49,864 nt of DNA from Hydrogenophaga sp. (GCF_030373245.1 NZ_JAUCZF010000008.1:1-49864), one strand, 5' to 3'. Shown: positions 8,491 to 17,444, counted from the first letter of the stretch. The notes: generated by a model from the sequence alone, not told the origin. A program made the numbers and translations.

Positions 8491-9219
8491 TCAGGTCGGC
8501 AAGCCGATCAGCAAATCGGCAAGCGAGTTCACCAGCCTGTCGTGGGGTGAACGCTCGATCGGTTCGCCGTGGTTGTAGCCGTAGGTGACGAGCGCCACCG
8601 GGCAGCCAGCCGCGCGCGCAGCCAGTGCGTCGTTCTGGGAGTCGCCCACCATCAGCGTGCGCGCTGGCTCAATGCCCATTGCCTCGCAGGTCTTGAGCAA
8701 GGGCAAGGGGTCGGGCTTGCGGCGCTCAAAACTGTCGCCGCCAAAGACCTGGAGAAAGTAGCCGGCCAGGCCTTTGGCTTGCAACAGGTCTTGTGCAAAA
8801 GCAAGCGGCTTGTTGGTGAGGCAGGCCAGCCGCAGGCCACGCGCCAACAAACCCTCCAGGCCTTCGATCACACCGGGGAAGACATCCGAGAACTGGCCGT
8901 TGATCGCGAGGTAGTGGTGCTGATAGCGTCGCCATGCTGGCTCGAACAACGCGTCGACCGTGCGAGCCGGGCAGACTTCTCCCACGCCGCTCACGGCGGG
9001 CAAGGTCAGCTGTTCGGCCAACAGACTGCGGATCAGGTGTTCCGAGCCTTTGCCCACCGTTCGCTCTACCGCTGCCCGGTTCACACCGGGCAGCGTCAGA
9101 TCGGCAAAGGTGCGGTTGAGCGCAACCTCAAAATCTCCCAGGGTATCGACCATCGTGCCATCGAGATCGATGATCGCGGCACGCAAAGGCCGCAGGTCAA
9201 GGCCAGCCGAACTCAGCAT
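8491..9219 (-). CDS. gph: Phosphoglycolate phosphatase (HAD family)
   Basis: Hydrolyses 2-phosphoglycolate, a product of DNA repair and oxygenase side reactions. The 242-residue HAD protein has motif I IIDLDGTMVDT (about 16-26, both catalytic Asp), motif II LACLTNKP (about 132-139), Lys in RRKPDPLPLL and motif IV LMVGDSQNDALAARAAG (about 191-207). The cap insertion after motif I is that of Gph. In many betaproteobacteria gph lies beside rpe and trpE, as here, though a DsrE-like gene on the other strand separates it from rpe. Confidence 0.92.
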   Translation of the reverse strand: MLSSAGLDLRPLRAAIIDLDGTMVDTLGDFEVALNRTFADLTLPGVNRAAVERTVGKGSEHLIRSLLAEQLTLPAVSGVGEVCPARTVDALFEPAWRRYQHHYLAINGQFSDVFPGVIEGLEGLLARGLRLACLTNKPLAFAQDLLQAKGLAGYFLQVFGGDSFERRKPDPLPLLKTCEAMGIEPARTLMVGDSQNDALAARAAGCPVALVTYGYNHGEPIERSPHDRLVNSLADLLIGLPT

Positions 9220-9263
9220 GGTGTGTTACTTTCGCGCATCATCCAACCCTGAAGGAGACTTTC

Positions 9264-9692
9264 ATGAAAAAACTCTTGCAATCCTTTTGCCTGCTGATCG
9301 CCGGCGTTGTCATCAGCACCGCGGCAATGGCCCAGGACAAGGTGGTGTATCACATCGATGATGCCGCCAGCCAGGCCACCAAGGGCTTGCGCAACATCCG
9401 CAATCACCTCGACGTGGCGCCTCAGACGCAGATCACGGTGGTGACGCACGCCAACGGTGTGGATTTTCTTTTCGCCGACGCCAAAGATCCGAAGAACCCC
9501 AACATCGACTACAACGCGCTGGTGAGCGCCCTCAAGGCCCGTGGTGTGCGTTTCGAGGTGTGCGAGATCACGCTGAAGAACCGCAACCTGAAGAAAGAGC
9601 AGTTCTCGCTCGACGCCGATTTCACCCCATCGGGCGTGGCGCGCATCGGTGCCCTGCAATTCCGCGAGCAGTTCGCCTACATCAAGCCCTGA
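9264..9692 (+). CDS. Exported DsrE/DsrF-like protein
   Basis: A 142-residue protein. Residues 1-23 form a signal peptide ending AMA before QDKVVYHI. The rest is a small alpha/beta DsrE-type domain: VVYHIDDAASQATKGLRNIRNHL, ITVVTHANGVDFLFADA and the single Cys in GVRFEVCEITLKNRNL, which aligns with the conserved Cys of the DsrE family. Cytoplasmic DsrE proteins relay sulfur; exported ones have no settled role. A good AAGGAGA ribosome site precedes the ATG. It is divergent from gph. Confidence 0.85.
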   Translation: MKKLLQSFCLLIAGVVISTAAMAQDKVVYHIDDAASQATKGLRNIRNHLDVAPQTQITVVTHANGVDFLFADAKDPKNPNIDYNALVSALKARGVRFEVCEITLKNRNLKKEQFSLDADFTPSGVARIGALQFREQFAYIKP

Positions 9693-9702
9693 GCGACTCA
9701 CG

Positions 9703-10386
9703 TCAGGCGCTGAGCGCGGCGCGCATGGCGCCGATCGCGCCTTGGTAGTCCGGCTCGCCGAAAATGGCGCTGCCCGCCACAAAGGTGTCGGCGCCAGCAT
9801 CTGCTGCGCGGCGGATGTTGTCGGCCTTGATGCCGCCATCCACCTCCAGGCGGATGTCGCGGCCCGACACCTCGATGCGCTTCCTCGCCGCCTCGATCTT
9901 GCGCAGCGCCGAGTCGATGAAACGCTGGCCGCCAAAGCCGGGGTTGACGCTCATGATCAGAATCAGATCGATGTCGTCGATCAACCAGTCCAGCACATCC
10001 AGCGGCTCTGCGGGGTTGAACGTGAGCCCAGCCTTGCAGCCGCGCGCCTTGATGGCCTGCACGCTGCGGTGCACGTGAGCGCTGGCGTCGGGGTGGAAGC
10101 TCACCAGGTCGGCGCCGGCATCGATAAAAGCCCCGGCGAGCGCATCCACTGGCTGGATCATGAGGTGCACATCGATCGGTACCGCGGTGCCATCCGGCTT
10201 TTTCGCATGCGGCTTGAGCGCCTGGCACACCATGGGGCCGAAGGTGAGGTTGGGCACGTAATGGTTGTCCATGACGTCGAAATGGATCCAGTCAGCACCA
10301 GCGGCAATGACATCACGAACTTCCTCACCCAGGCGGGCGAAGTCGGCAGAGAGGATGGAGGGGGCAATGCGGTAGGGGGTGGTCAT
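9703..10386 (-). CDS. rpe: Ribulose-phosphate 3-epimerase
   Basis: Interconverts ribulose 5-phosphate and xylulose 5-phosphate. The 227-residue TIM barrel carries [17 protein letters not shown] (N-terminal signature), [17 protein letters not shown] (metal-binding His and Asp), [18 protein letters not shown] and [13 protein letters not shown]. All active-site residues are present. It converges with the DsrE-like gene and is divergent from apaG. Confidence 0.97.
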   Translation of the reverse strand: MTTPYRIAPSILSADFARLGEEVRDVIAAGADWIHFDVMDNHYVPNLTFGPMVCQALKPHAKKPDGTAVPIDVHLMIQPVDALAGAFIDAGADLVSFHPDASAHVHRSVQAIKARGCKAGLTFNPAEPLDVLDWLIDDIDLILIMSVNPGFGGQRFIDSALRKIEAARKRIEVSGRDIRLEVDGGIKADNIRRAADAGADTFVAGSAIFGEPDYQGAIGAMRAALSA

Positions 10387-10496
10387 GTCGAAACCGGTAG
10401 AACAGGAGACAGAAGGCCCAGGGGCGATGCCGGCATTGTCTCAGGCCAGCCGCGGGCTCTGCACACCGCTCACCGGGTACAGGTAACATGCCGGCC

Positions 10497-10886
10497 ATGT
10501 CGACATACCAGTTCACCTGCGAGGTGGAGCCCCACTACCTGGGCGAACAGTCCGCGCCCGACGAAGATGTGTACGCCTTCGCCTACACGGTCACCATCAC
10601 CAACACCGGTGAAGTGACGGCGCAGCTGATTTCACGGCACTGGATCATCGAGGAAGCCGAGGGCCACAGCGAAGAAGTCAAGGGCTTGGGCGTGGTGGGC
10701 AACCAGCCGCTGCTGCGCCCGGGGGAGTCATTTCAATACACCAGCGGCACGCGCCTGCGCTCGCCCAGCGGCCAGATGCGCGGCAGTTTTTTCTGTGTCT
10801 CCGAGGATGGTGAGCGGTTCGAGGCCACGGTGTTGCCGTTCGCACTCGTGGCTGACACGCCAGCACCCGGCCGCGTGCTTCACTGA
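10497..10886 (+). CDS. apaG: ApaG protein
   Basis: A small single-domain beta-sandwich protein (129 residues). It shows the ApaG hallmarks FTCEVEPHYLGEQSAP, AYTVTITNTGEVTAQLISRHWIIEEA, GVVGNQPLLRPGESFQYTSG and GSFFCVSEDGERFEATVLPFAL. Proteins of this family are linked to cobalt resistance and magnesium efflux phenotypes in enterobacteria, and the domain also occurs in F-box proteins. The start at 10497 (MSTYQFTCEV) fits the family. An ATG at 10488 would add three residues and has the better-placed AGG. Confidence 0.95.
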   Translation: MSTYQFTCEVEPHYLGEQSAPDEDVYAFAYTVTITNTGEVTAQLISRHWIIEEAEGHSEEVKGLGVVGNQPLLRPGESFQYTSGTRLRSPSGQMRGSFFCVSEDGERFEATVLPFALVADTPAPGRVLH

Positions 10887-10905
10887 CCACCGACGTTTGC
10901 GGTGG
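10887..10905 (+). terminator. Weak hairpin directly after apaG
   Basis: CCACCG and CGGTGG enclose a seven-base loop, starting on the base after the apaG stop codon. It is followed by CAGCTTTGG, so there is no real U tract. It may be a partial terminator between apaG and the recombinase-family gene. Confidence 0.35.
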
Positions 10906-10951
10906 CAGCTTTGGCGCCGCACACCAGCACCGGGTCCGAGCCCGATCCTCC

Positions 10952-13159
10952 ATGCGCCCTGACCTGCAGACACTGCTTGATGCCTTGAACCCGAACGCGC
11001 CGCTGGCCGAACGCCACCTGTGGCTGATCGAGATGCTGCGCTGGATTCGGGGTGACGGCGTGGACCCCCAGAACAGCGTGGTCCGCGTGCGACAGCTGCT
11101 GGAAACGGTGCAAGACGATACGGCCTGGCTGGCACGCTGGCACCGCTGGTGGGCTTGTTTCACGCAGGCGGTGGACGTGACGCCACTGCTGGCTGACCAC
11201 GGCTTCGCGCCCCGCACGGCCTTCCTGAGCGAGCTGGGCCATCGTCTGCGCCGCAAGCTGTTGCCCGGCACGCCCGAGACCAACGACATGAGCGACCTGT
11301 TCGGCCTGCTGCTGCCCAGTCGCTTCGACGTGCGCTGGCTGCAGGCACTGGACACACGAACACTGCAGAAAATCCAACAACTGCTGCTGCCACCAACTGC
11401 ACCCGAGCCAGCGAACGAAGACGGCGCACCGCTCCAGGCACAGCCTGGCACAGCCTGGCAGAACGCCTTGCTGGACGCACTGGTGTTTTCTGTCGGCCAG
11501 GTCAGCGCCACCGGCTTTGCCAGCGAAATCCGGGTTCGAATGAGCCACGAAGAGCAGGCCCGACGCGCCTTTCATGCCTTGCCCGTGCAGGCCGAAGCTC
11601 TGCGCCGCAGCGCCCTGCGACACGGTCCCCGCAGCGGGCAGGCGCGCTACGAAGCGGAAAAGCTCAAAAACCAGCTGGGCGTCTGCCAGGTGGCCGCGGA
11701 AACCGTCTATGCCCACCTGGAAGAACACGGCGTGTCGGTCGGCATCGTGTTCCGCCTGCGCCAGCTGTCGGAGCGGGTGACGCGCATCCACCAGTTGCTC
11801 GACTGCCTGCTGTCCGAGCAACCTGACCGAGCGACCGCCGCCTTGCTGGCCGACATGGTTCAGCTGGGCCTGGACAACCGCAGCATCCGGGCGCTCGTCG
11901 CCAACAGCTCCGGTCTGACAGCAGCCAAGGTCGCCGAACGCAGCGCCGAGACCGGCGACCGGTACATCACCCGCAACGCCGCCGAATACCGGCAGATGCT
12001 GGGCATGGCGGCGGGCGGCGGCGCCCTGCTGGGCCTGACCACCTGGGCCAAATTCGGCGTGACGGCACTGGCCCTTTCCGCGTTCTGGGGCGGTTTCGCC
12101 GCCGGCCTCAACTACGCCATATCGTTCGTCCTGATCCAGCTGCTGCACTTCACCGTGGCCACCAAACAGCCCGCCGTGACGGCGCCGGCCATGGCAGCCA
12201 GACTCAAGGAAATCCGCAAACCAGGTGCTGTGCGCGCCTTCGTCGACGAGGTGGCCAACCTCTTTCGTTCCCAGATTGCGTCCATCCTGGGCAACGTGGG
12301 ACTGGTGATCCCGGTGGTGCTGCTGATCAGTGTGCTGATGGCCACGGTGCAGGGGCACCACATGATCGGTCCCGAGAAGGCCGACTACGTGATCCACAGC
12401 CTGAACCTGCTGGGTCCCAGCGTCCTGTTTGCAGCCCTCACCGGCGTGCTGCTGTTTGCCTCCAGCATCATTGCCGGCTGGGTCGAGAACTGGTTTGTCT
12501 ACTACCGGCTGGATTCGGCGATCCGCCACAACCCGCGCTTCACACGCACACTCGGTCGCGAGCGCGCAGCACGCTGGGCGCGCTTTTTCCGGGACAACAT
12601 CTCGGGCCTGGCCGCCAACATCTCGCTGGGCCTGATGCTGGGACTGGTGCCGGCTTTTGCCCACTTCTTCGGCCTGGGGCTTGACATCCGGCATGTGACG
12701 CTGGCGGCCGGCCAGTTGGCCGCGGCCGCCGCGGCCGTTGGCCCCGAGGTGCTGAGCCGGCCAGATTTCTGGTGGGCGGTGGCCGGTGTGGCAGTGATCG
12801 GGCCCGTCAACCTGCTGGTGAGCTTCTACTTGGCTTTCCGGCTTGCCCTCAAGGCCCAGGGGGTCGGCGAGGTGAACCGCGGCCTGATCCAGATGGCCAT
12901 GCGGCGGCGCCTTCGCAGCCACCCACTGAGCTTCTTCTTGCCGCCTCGCACCGGGGTGGAAGCAGAGACCGAAGACGTCAGCGACATCGAGGCCGCGTGG
13001 CAGCACAGCAGCGAGCGCGAGGTTCTGGACGAGGAGAGCCGCCGCTGGGCCGAAGCCTACCTGGAGCGCACAGACCGGGAACGTGACATGGGCCAAGAAT
13101 CCTGGACCCAGGCCGGACCCCTTGAATCCGACAGTGGCGTCGGCGAGTCCCGGCCATGA
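10952..13159 (+). CDS. Multi-pass membrane protein of the 'site-specific recombinase' (Gcr) family
   Basis: A 735-residue protein of the family named site-specific recombinase in databases. What is visible is a soluble helical half (1-340) and a membrane half. Hydrophobic spans lie near 353-373, 376-398, 445-467, 487-510, 553-572, 580-598 and 607-630, and an acidic C-terminal tail follows. Conserved-looking stretches are GWVENWFVYYRLDSAIRHNP and NISLGLMLGLVPAFAHFFGLGLDIRH-type segments. I see no serine- or tyrosine-recombinase active site, so DNA recombination is doubtful. Single gene between apaG and thiL, same strand as both, codon use like its neighbours. Confidence 0.8.
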   Translation: MRPDLQTLLDALNPNAPLAERHLWLIEMLRWIRGDGVDPQNSVVRVRQLLETVQDDTAWLARWHRWWACFTQAVDVTPLLADHGFAPRTAFLSELGHRLRRKLLPGTPETNDMSDLFGLLLPSRFDVRWLQALDTRTLQKIQQLLLPPTAPEPANEDGAPLQAQPGTAWQNALLDALVFSVGQVSATGFASEIRVRMSHEEQARRAFHALPVQAEALRRSALRHGPRSGQARYEAEKLKNQLGVCQVAAETVYAHLEEHGVSVGIVFRLRQLSERVTRIHQLLDCLLSEQPDRATAALLADMVQLGLDNRSIRALVANSSGLTAAKVAERSAETGDRYITRNAAEYRQMLGMAAGGGALLGLTTWAKFGVTALALSAFWGGFAAGLNYAISFVLIQLLHFTVATKQPAVTAPAMAARLKEIRKPGAVRAFVDEVANLFRSQIASILGNVGLVIPVVLLISVLMATVQGHHMIGPEKADYVIHSLNLLGPSVLFAALTGVLLFASSIIAGWVENWFVYYRLDSAIRHNPRFTRTLGRERAARWARFFRDNISGLAANISLGLMLGLVPAFAHFFGLGLDIRHVTLAAGQLAAAAAAVGPEVLSRPDFWWAVAGVAVIGPVNLLVSFYLAFRLALKAQGVGEVNRGLIQMAMRRRLRSHPLSFFLPPRTGVEAETEDVSDIEAAWQHSSEREVLDEESRRWAEAYLERTDRERDMGQESWTQAGPLESDSGVGESRP

Positions 13160-13270
13160 GCGACGCGCGGCCGCTCCGAAAGCGCTAAGCCCCGCAATGC
13201 GCAGCACGGAAGACAGTCCAGTGAGCCCGGCCATCTCGCCGCCGCACGCCCAAGCCAAGGAGTTCTCCCA

Positions 13271-14251
13271 GTGAGCAGCGGCGAGTTCGACCTGATTGCC
13301 CGCCATTTCAAGCGACCGCAAACGACCGAGCTGCCGCAGCTGCTGCTGGGCATTGGCGATGACTGTGCGCTGCTGCAGCCCACCGCCGGCCGCCAGCTGG
13401 CCATCTCCAGCGATATGCTGGTCGAAGGTCGGCACTTTTTCCCCGATGCCGATACCGCCTCGCTGGGCCACAAATCCCTGGCGGTGAACCTGAGCGACCT
13501 GGCCGCCATGGGCGCGCGGCCGCTGGGTTTCACCCTCGCGCTGTCGCTTCCAAAGGCCGACGACGCCTGGCTCGCCGCCTTTGCGCGCGGCCTGTTCGCG
13601 CTGGCCGATGCGCACGCCTGCCCGCTGGTGGGCGGCGACACCACGCGCGGCCCGCTGAACATTTGCATCACCGTCTTCGGCGAGGTGTCGCCTGGCCGCG
13701 CCCTGCGACGAGACGCGGCGCAGGCGGGCGACGACATCTACCTGAGCGGCCGCACCGGCGAGGCCCGGCTGGCGCTCGAATGGCTGCTGGGCACGCCCTG
13801 GGCGCGAGATGCCATCGGCCCCGAACTGCCCACCGACCTGCGCGCGCGGCTGGAACGCCCAACGCCCCGGCTGGCACTGGCCCAGGGCCTTGCCGGCGTG
13901 GCCCACGCCGCGCTGGACCTGAGCGACGGCCTGACCGGCGACCTCGGCCACATCCTCGCGGCCAGCGGGGTGGGCGCTGATCTGCGGCTCGCAGACCTGC
14001 CGCTGGCGCCAGCCCTGGCCGCCCTTCACGAAGCCGAACGCCATACCTGCCTGCTGGCAGGCGGGGATGACTACGAACTGCTGTTCACCGCGCCGGTGTC
14101 AGCGCGCGGCGCGATGCAGGCGGCAGCGCTGGCCAGCGACACGGCCGTGACGCGCATCGGCACGGTCAGCGCCACACCGGGACTTCGCTTGCTGGATGCG
14201 GCGGGTCAGGCAGCGGCCTTCTGCGCCAAAAGCTTCGACCACTTCGGATGA
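13271..14251 (+). CDS. thiL: Thiamine-monophosphate kinase
   Basis: Phosphorylates thiamine monophosphate to the diphosphate. The 326-residue protein has the N-terminal GEFDLIARHF, the Asp-rich ATP/Mg site LLGIGDDCALL, SSDMLVEGRHFF, NLSDLAAMGARPLGFTLALS, GGDTTRG, DLSDGLTGDLGHI and GGDDYELLFT, the ordered motif series of ThiL. The start is a GTG at 13271. In Burkholderiales thiL is usually followed by pgpA and pncC; here a gene on the opposite strand intervenes. Confidence 0.96.
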   Translation: MSSGEFDLIARHFKRPQTTELPQLLLGIGDDCALLQPTAGRQLAISSDMLVEGRHFFPDADTASLGHKSLAVNLSDLAAMGARPLGFTLALSLPKADDAWLAAFARGLFALADAHACPLVGGDTTRGPLNICITVFGEVSPGRALRRDAAQAGDDIYLSGRTGEARLALEWLLGTPWARDAIGPELPTDLRARLERPTPRLALAQGLAGVAHAALDLSDGLTGDLGHILAASGVGADLRLADLPLAPALAALHEAERHTCLLAGGDDYELLFTAPVSARGAMQAAALASDTAVTRIGTVSATPGLRLLDAAGQAAAFCAKSFDHFG

Positions 14252-14393
14252 GGCGATCCTGCCTGGGCAAGATGGCCAACACCGTGCCCGCAGACCAGAA
14301 TTTCTGATCCGTCCGCTGTCGGCCAGATGCCGACCTTGCTGGGTGGCCGGCCAATGCCTGCTTCAGAAGGTGTTTTCAGTCAGTTCAGCCTCG

Positions 14394-16259
14394 TCAACTG
14401 GCGATCGCGATGCGTGCCTCGAACAGGTAGCTGGCCAGCGCTTGCTTAATCGTCGGCATGGCACTGGCTGCGGTGGCAGGCAAGGTCACGTTGACGATCA
14501 ATCCCCTGGTCCCGCCGGCGCTCACCTCCACAAGCGCATTCGGCAACTGATGCTCTTCACTCAGTACGGTGCTGACCAGTCTCGCGGCGGCATGGCAGCG
14601 CAGCTCAGGTTTGAAAATCTTGCCAACCGATGTCACAGGGATGGCGTCGACAATGTAGAAGTGCTTGGGCCAAGCGGGGCGCTCGCCGATATGTTGCTGT
14701 GCGTGGGCGTGCAACTCGGCATCACTCACAAGCGCGCCAGGGCGCAAGGTGAGAAAGCATACTGGCAATTCGCCCGCATATCCGTCAGGCATGCCCACCG
14801 CAGCGGCCAGCGCTACGGCGGCGTGCTCCGCCATGGCGTTTTCGATCATCACCGGGTCGATGTTGTGGCCGCTGCGGATGATCAGGTCTTTGGAGCGCCC
14901 GGCCATGTAAAGGCGCCCCTGTTCGTCGGTGTAGCCCAGGTCACCGGTGTTGAGAACGCCGTTGTCGAAGATGCCGGCGTCGTGCGACGGGTTGCGGTAG
15001 CCCGGCGACACGTGGGGCCCGCTCACACTGACCACGCCGACCTCCCCCCTTTTGCAAACCTCACCCAGTTGCCCGTCGGTGCCGAATCGGCGAACCTCCA
15101 CGCGCGTGTAGGGCAGCGCCCAGCCCACCGATCCCGCTTGGCTCGCGCCGGCAAACGGGTCGTAAGCGATCAGGCCTGATGCCTCGGTCATGCCGTAGAC
15201 CTCGTACAGGTTGCAACCCGTCACCTGACGGAAACGGTTGCCGACCGCTGGCGGCAACAGGGCTGCGCCGGTGACGCCGGCACGCACCGCGCTGATGTCG
15301 GCGCCATCCAGCGGAACCTCCAGTACGGCGCCCATCGAGGTGGGCACACCCCCCACCAGCGTGGCCTTGTACTGCGCCACCAGGCGCCAGAACCCTTGCA
15401 CCATCGCGGGCGTACGCAGACCACCCGGTGACATCACCAGCAGCTCCATGCCCGCCAGGAACACGCCCAACCCACAAGCGATCGTGCCGGCCACGTGGAA
15501 GAGCGGGAAGGTGCCGGTGAAAACATCATCGGACCGGTAGTTGCCCATGGCCGCACCGCCAAACGCGGCGGTGAGTTGCCCCCGGTGGGTATGGGCAACC
15601 AGCTTGGGTGTGCCGGTGGTGCCGCCGGTGTGAAAGTAGGCCGCCACGTCGTCGTCTTTGCCGGGTTCGCCGAAGACCAGATGGTCTTCCGGTTGCGCCG
15701 CCAGCGCGGTGTGAAAGTCGATCACGCGCTCAACGGCCGGTGTGCCGGGCGGCGCCACGCGGATCAGCGTGAGACCGGGCAAGCGCTCCCGCAAAGCCAA
15801 GGCCTTTTGCCAGATGTCCAACACCGGGTGTGGCCCCAGGGCCACCAGAATGCGCGAGTCAGACGCTTCAAGCAATGCGGCGATGTGCTCGATCTGCAGC
15901 AGGAAATTGATCGGTACTGCATAACCAGCCGTCTCGGCGCCCCACAGCGTGGCGTGCGTCTCGATCAGGCTGGGCAGCATGTAGGCCACGCCCGGGCGGG
16001 GTCCGCCCAGGCTGTGAAACATGTTGGCCGAGCGCCGCACCATGCCCAACAACTGGGCGTAGTTGACGCGGCGGGGCTGTTCGTCTGGGGCGCCAGTCAT
16101 GATCATGGTCACGGCGGTGCGCTCGGGCTGACGCGCGACGGAGCCAATGAAAACGTCGAGCACACTGCGCTCGGGCAAACGCTGTTCCAGCGTCATGGCG
16201 GCTTCGAACTGCCTTAACTCGTCGAGTGTGCGGATTGGAAATTCGTTGAAGGTCGCCAT
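14394..16259 (-). CDS. Acyl-CoA synthetase (AMP-forming, ANL superfamily)
   Basis: A 621-residue ligase that would adenylate a carboxylic acid and pass it to CoA. Motifs: YFHTGGTTGTPKLVAHTHRG (about 208-227, P-loop A3), YEVYGMTEASGLIAYDPFAG (A5), NTGDLGYTDEQGRLYMAGRS (A7-A8), KDLIIRSGHNIDPVMIE and the catalytic Lys in TSVGKIFKPELR. The C-terminus runs about 60 residues past that Lys. The start is the ATG at 16259. The substrate is not evident; a medium-chain or aryl acid is possible. It lies on the strand opposite thiL and pgpA and splits their usual cluster. Confidence 0.9.
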   Translation of the reverse strand: MATFNEFPIRTLDELRQFEAAMTLEQRLPERSVLDVFIGSVARQPERTAVTMIMTGAPDEQPRRVNYAQLLGMVRRSANMFHSLGGPRPGVAYMLPSLIETHATLWGAETAGYAVPINFLLQIEHIAALLEASDSRILVALGPHPVLDIWQKALALRERLPGLTLIRVAPPGTPAVERVIDFHTALAAQPEDHLVFGEPGKDDDVAAYFHTGGTTGTPKLVAHTHRGQLTAAFGGAAMGNYRSDDVFTGTFPLFHVAGTIACGLGVFLAGMELLVMSPGGLRTPAMVQGFWRLVAQYKATLVGGVPTSMGAVLEVPLDGADISAVRAGVTGAALLPPAVGNRFRQVTGCNLYEVYGMTEASGLIAYDPFAGASQAGSVGWALPYTRVEVRRFGTDGQLGEVCKRGEVGVVSVSGPHVSPGYRNPSHDAGIFDNGVLNTGDLGYTDEQGRLYMAGRSKDLIIRSGHNIDPVMIENAMAEHAAVALAAAVGMPDGYAGELPVCFLTLRPGALVSDAELHAHAQQHIGERPAWPKHFYIVDAIPVTSVGKIFKPELRCHAAARLVSTVLSEEHQLPNALVEVSAGGTRGLIVNVTLPATAASAMPTIKQALASYLFEARIAIAS

Positions 16260-16760
16260 GGCACGCTCGTGTTGGGTTGGTGTGCCATGGTGACAGGATT
16301 GATTCAGGACTCCCGACGGAATACCCTTGGTTCGTGCCCACCAAGGGGCCTCAGATCGGTGCACGGCACCCCTAAACGCCGGGTGATGTCATCACTTGTC
16401 TGGCCAGAGGGTGGCCTCCTGATCCATTGTTGTGGATTTCAATGATCACTGGTGGCCACGAGATTGAGTGCGGCGGGGTTTTCTAGTCATCGCCCCCTCC
16501 CGCCAGACAGGCATTGCCGTTTCGTGGGCGAACTTCTGCTGCGGGTCGATATGAGACCTTTGCACCAAGGTCGGACTCAATACAAAAGGTGCCCCAGGAT
16601 CTGCACCGTGTTGCCCACCAGCCACCGTCGCCCGACCAACCGGTCAAACAGCGTCCGCACCGCGACATCTTGCGAGGGCCGGAGTCAACACAAGAGGCAA
16701 GGGCAATGAGGTGCGCGCCACCCCACGGAAAGGAATGCCGCCCGCAGAGGCGACTCCATA
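16260..16760. other. 500-base intergenic region with several inverted repeats and a possible gene remnant
   Basis: No complete gene is visible. Perfect inverted repeats: CCCTTGGT, 8 bases, ACCAAGGG (16324-16347); GTGATG-T-CATCAC (16383-16395); ATCCA, 6 bases, TGGAT (16422-16437); GACCTT, 6 bases, AAGGTC (16555-16572). The first three lie upstream of the acyl-CoA synthetase and could be regulator sites. Minus-strand 16577-16690 has a GC3-biased stretch ending in TGA that reads like a protein C-terminus (see separate entry). The promoter for pgpA must also lie here. Confidence 0.5.
16577..16690 (-). pseudogene. Possible 3' remnant of an unknown gene
   Basis: The minus-strand frame from about 16690 to the TGA at 16577 reads a plausible C-terminus (VAVRTLFDRLVGRRWLVGNT followed by VQILGHLLY) with mostly G/C third positions. 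It has no start codon and an in-frame TGA about 15 bases further upstream. I do not recognise the family. It could be a decayed tail left by the rearrangement that placed the acyl-CoA synthetase here, or chance. Confidence 0.3.
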
Positions 16761-17318
16761 ATGCGAAGCATGGTCACCGACCCCACTCTGCCCGCTGCCA
16801 GCGAACCCGCCCTGAATTCCGCCGCGATCGCGCACCCAGGCTGGGCGTTTCTGCTGGCGCACCCGGCGCACTTCATCGCCCTTGGCGCGGGTTCGGGTCT
16901 GTCGCGCCTGGCACCCGGCACCGCCGGCACGTTGTGGGCCTGGGCCGCCTTTGTGATCCTGCAGCCGGTGATGAGCGACACCGCCTGGGGGATATTGATC
17001 GCCACCGGCACCCTGGTGGGCTGGTGGGCCTGCACGGTGACCGCGCGCCACATGCGCATCGCCGACTCCGGCCACATCGTGTGGGACGAAATCATCGCCT
17101 TCTGGCTCGTGCTCTGGCTGGTGTCGCCAACCGGCTTGCTGGGTCAGGCCTTGGCGTTCGGGCTGTTCCGGTTTTTTGACGCGGTGAAGATCGGTCCCAT
17201 GGCCTGGGCCGACCAGCGTTTCAAAGGCTTTGGTCCGCGCGGCGGCTTCGGCATCCTGCTCGACGACTTTGCCGCGGCGGGCTGCACACTGCTGGTGATC
17301 GCCCTCTGGAGGTATTGA
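16761..17318 (+). CDS. pgpA: Phosphatidylglycerophosphatase A
   Basis: Dephosphorylates phosphatidylglycerophosphate to phosphatidylglycerol at the inner membrane. The 185-residue protein has the PgpA signature ALGAGSGLSRLAPGTAGTLW, followed by hydrophobic spans, DSGHIVWDEIIAFWLVLWLV (conserved Asp and Glu) and FRFFDAVKIGPMAWADQRFKG with a final GFGILLDDFAAAG. The first ATG at 16761 or one nine bases on (16770) could be the start. It is separated from thiL by the inserted ligase and precedes pncC on the same strand. Confidence 0.94.
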   Translation: MRSMVTDPTLPAASEPALNSAAIAHPGWAFLLAHPAHFIALGAGSGLSRLAPGTAGTLWAWAAFVILQPVMSDTAWGILIATGTLVGWWACTVTARHMRIADSGHIVWDEIIAFWLVLWLVSPTGLLGQALAFGLFRFFDAVKIGPMAWADQRFKGFGPRGGFGILLDDFAAAGCTLLVIALWRY

Positions 17319-17328
17319 ACCCGCCCCC

Positions 17329-17400
17329 ATCGCTTGCTCGCTGCGCGCAGTCGCTCCGCCCCTCAAGGGGCAACACCTGCGGCCTGGCCAAGCCAGTTGC
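17329..17400 (+). repeat. GC-rich interspersed repeat, copy 1 (REP-like)
   Basis: The 126 bases between pgpA and pncC contain a palindromic core, CCCCTCAAGGGG, followed by GCGGCCTGGCCAAGCCAGTT. The same layout (CGCTGCGC, then a C-run/G-run palindrome, then GGCC-GGC-AAGCC-GTT) recurs at 29051-29120. This is the pattern of the short extragenic repeats scattered through Comamonadaceae genomes. Confidence 0.55.
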
Positions 17401-17444
17401 GCGGTGTTCTGGGCCACACCCCACACTCACCGACCATCGCTTTT

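Noticed and set aside
10880..14044. A 1,054-codon open frame on the minus strand
   Set aside because: It is antisense to the recombinase-family gene and thiL. It arises from the lack of stop codons in GC-rich DNA and its protein has no recognisable motif.
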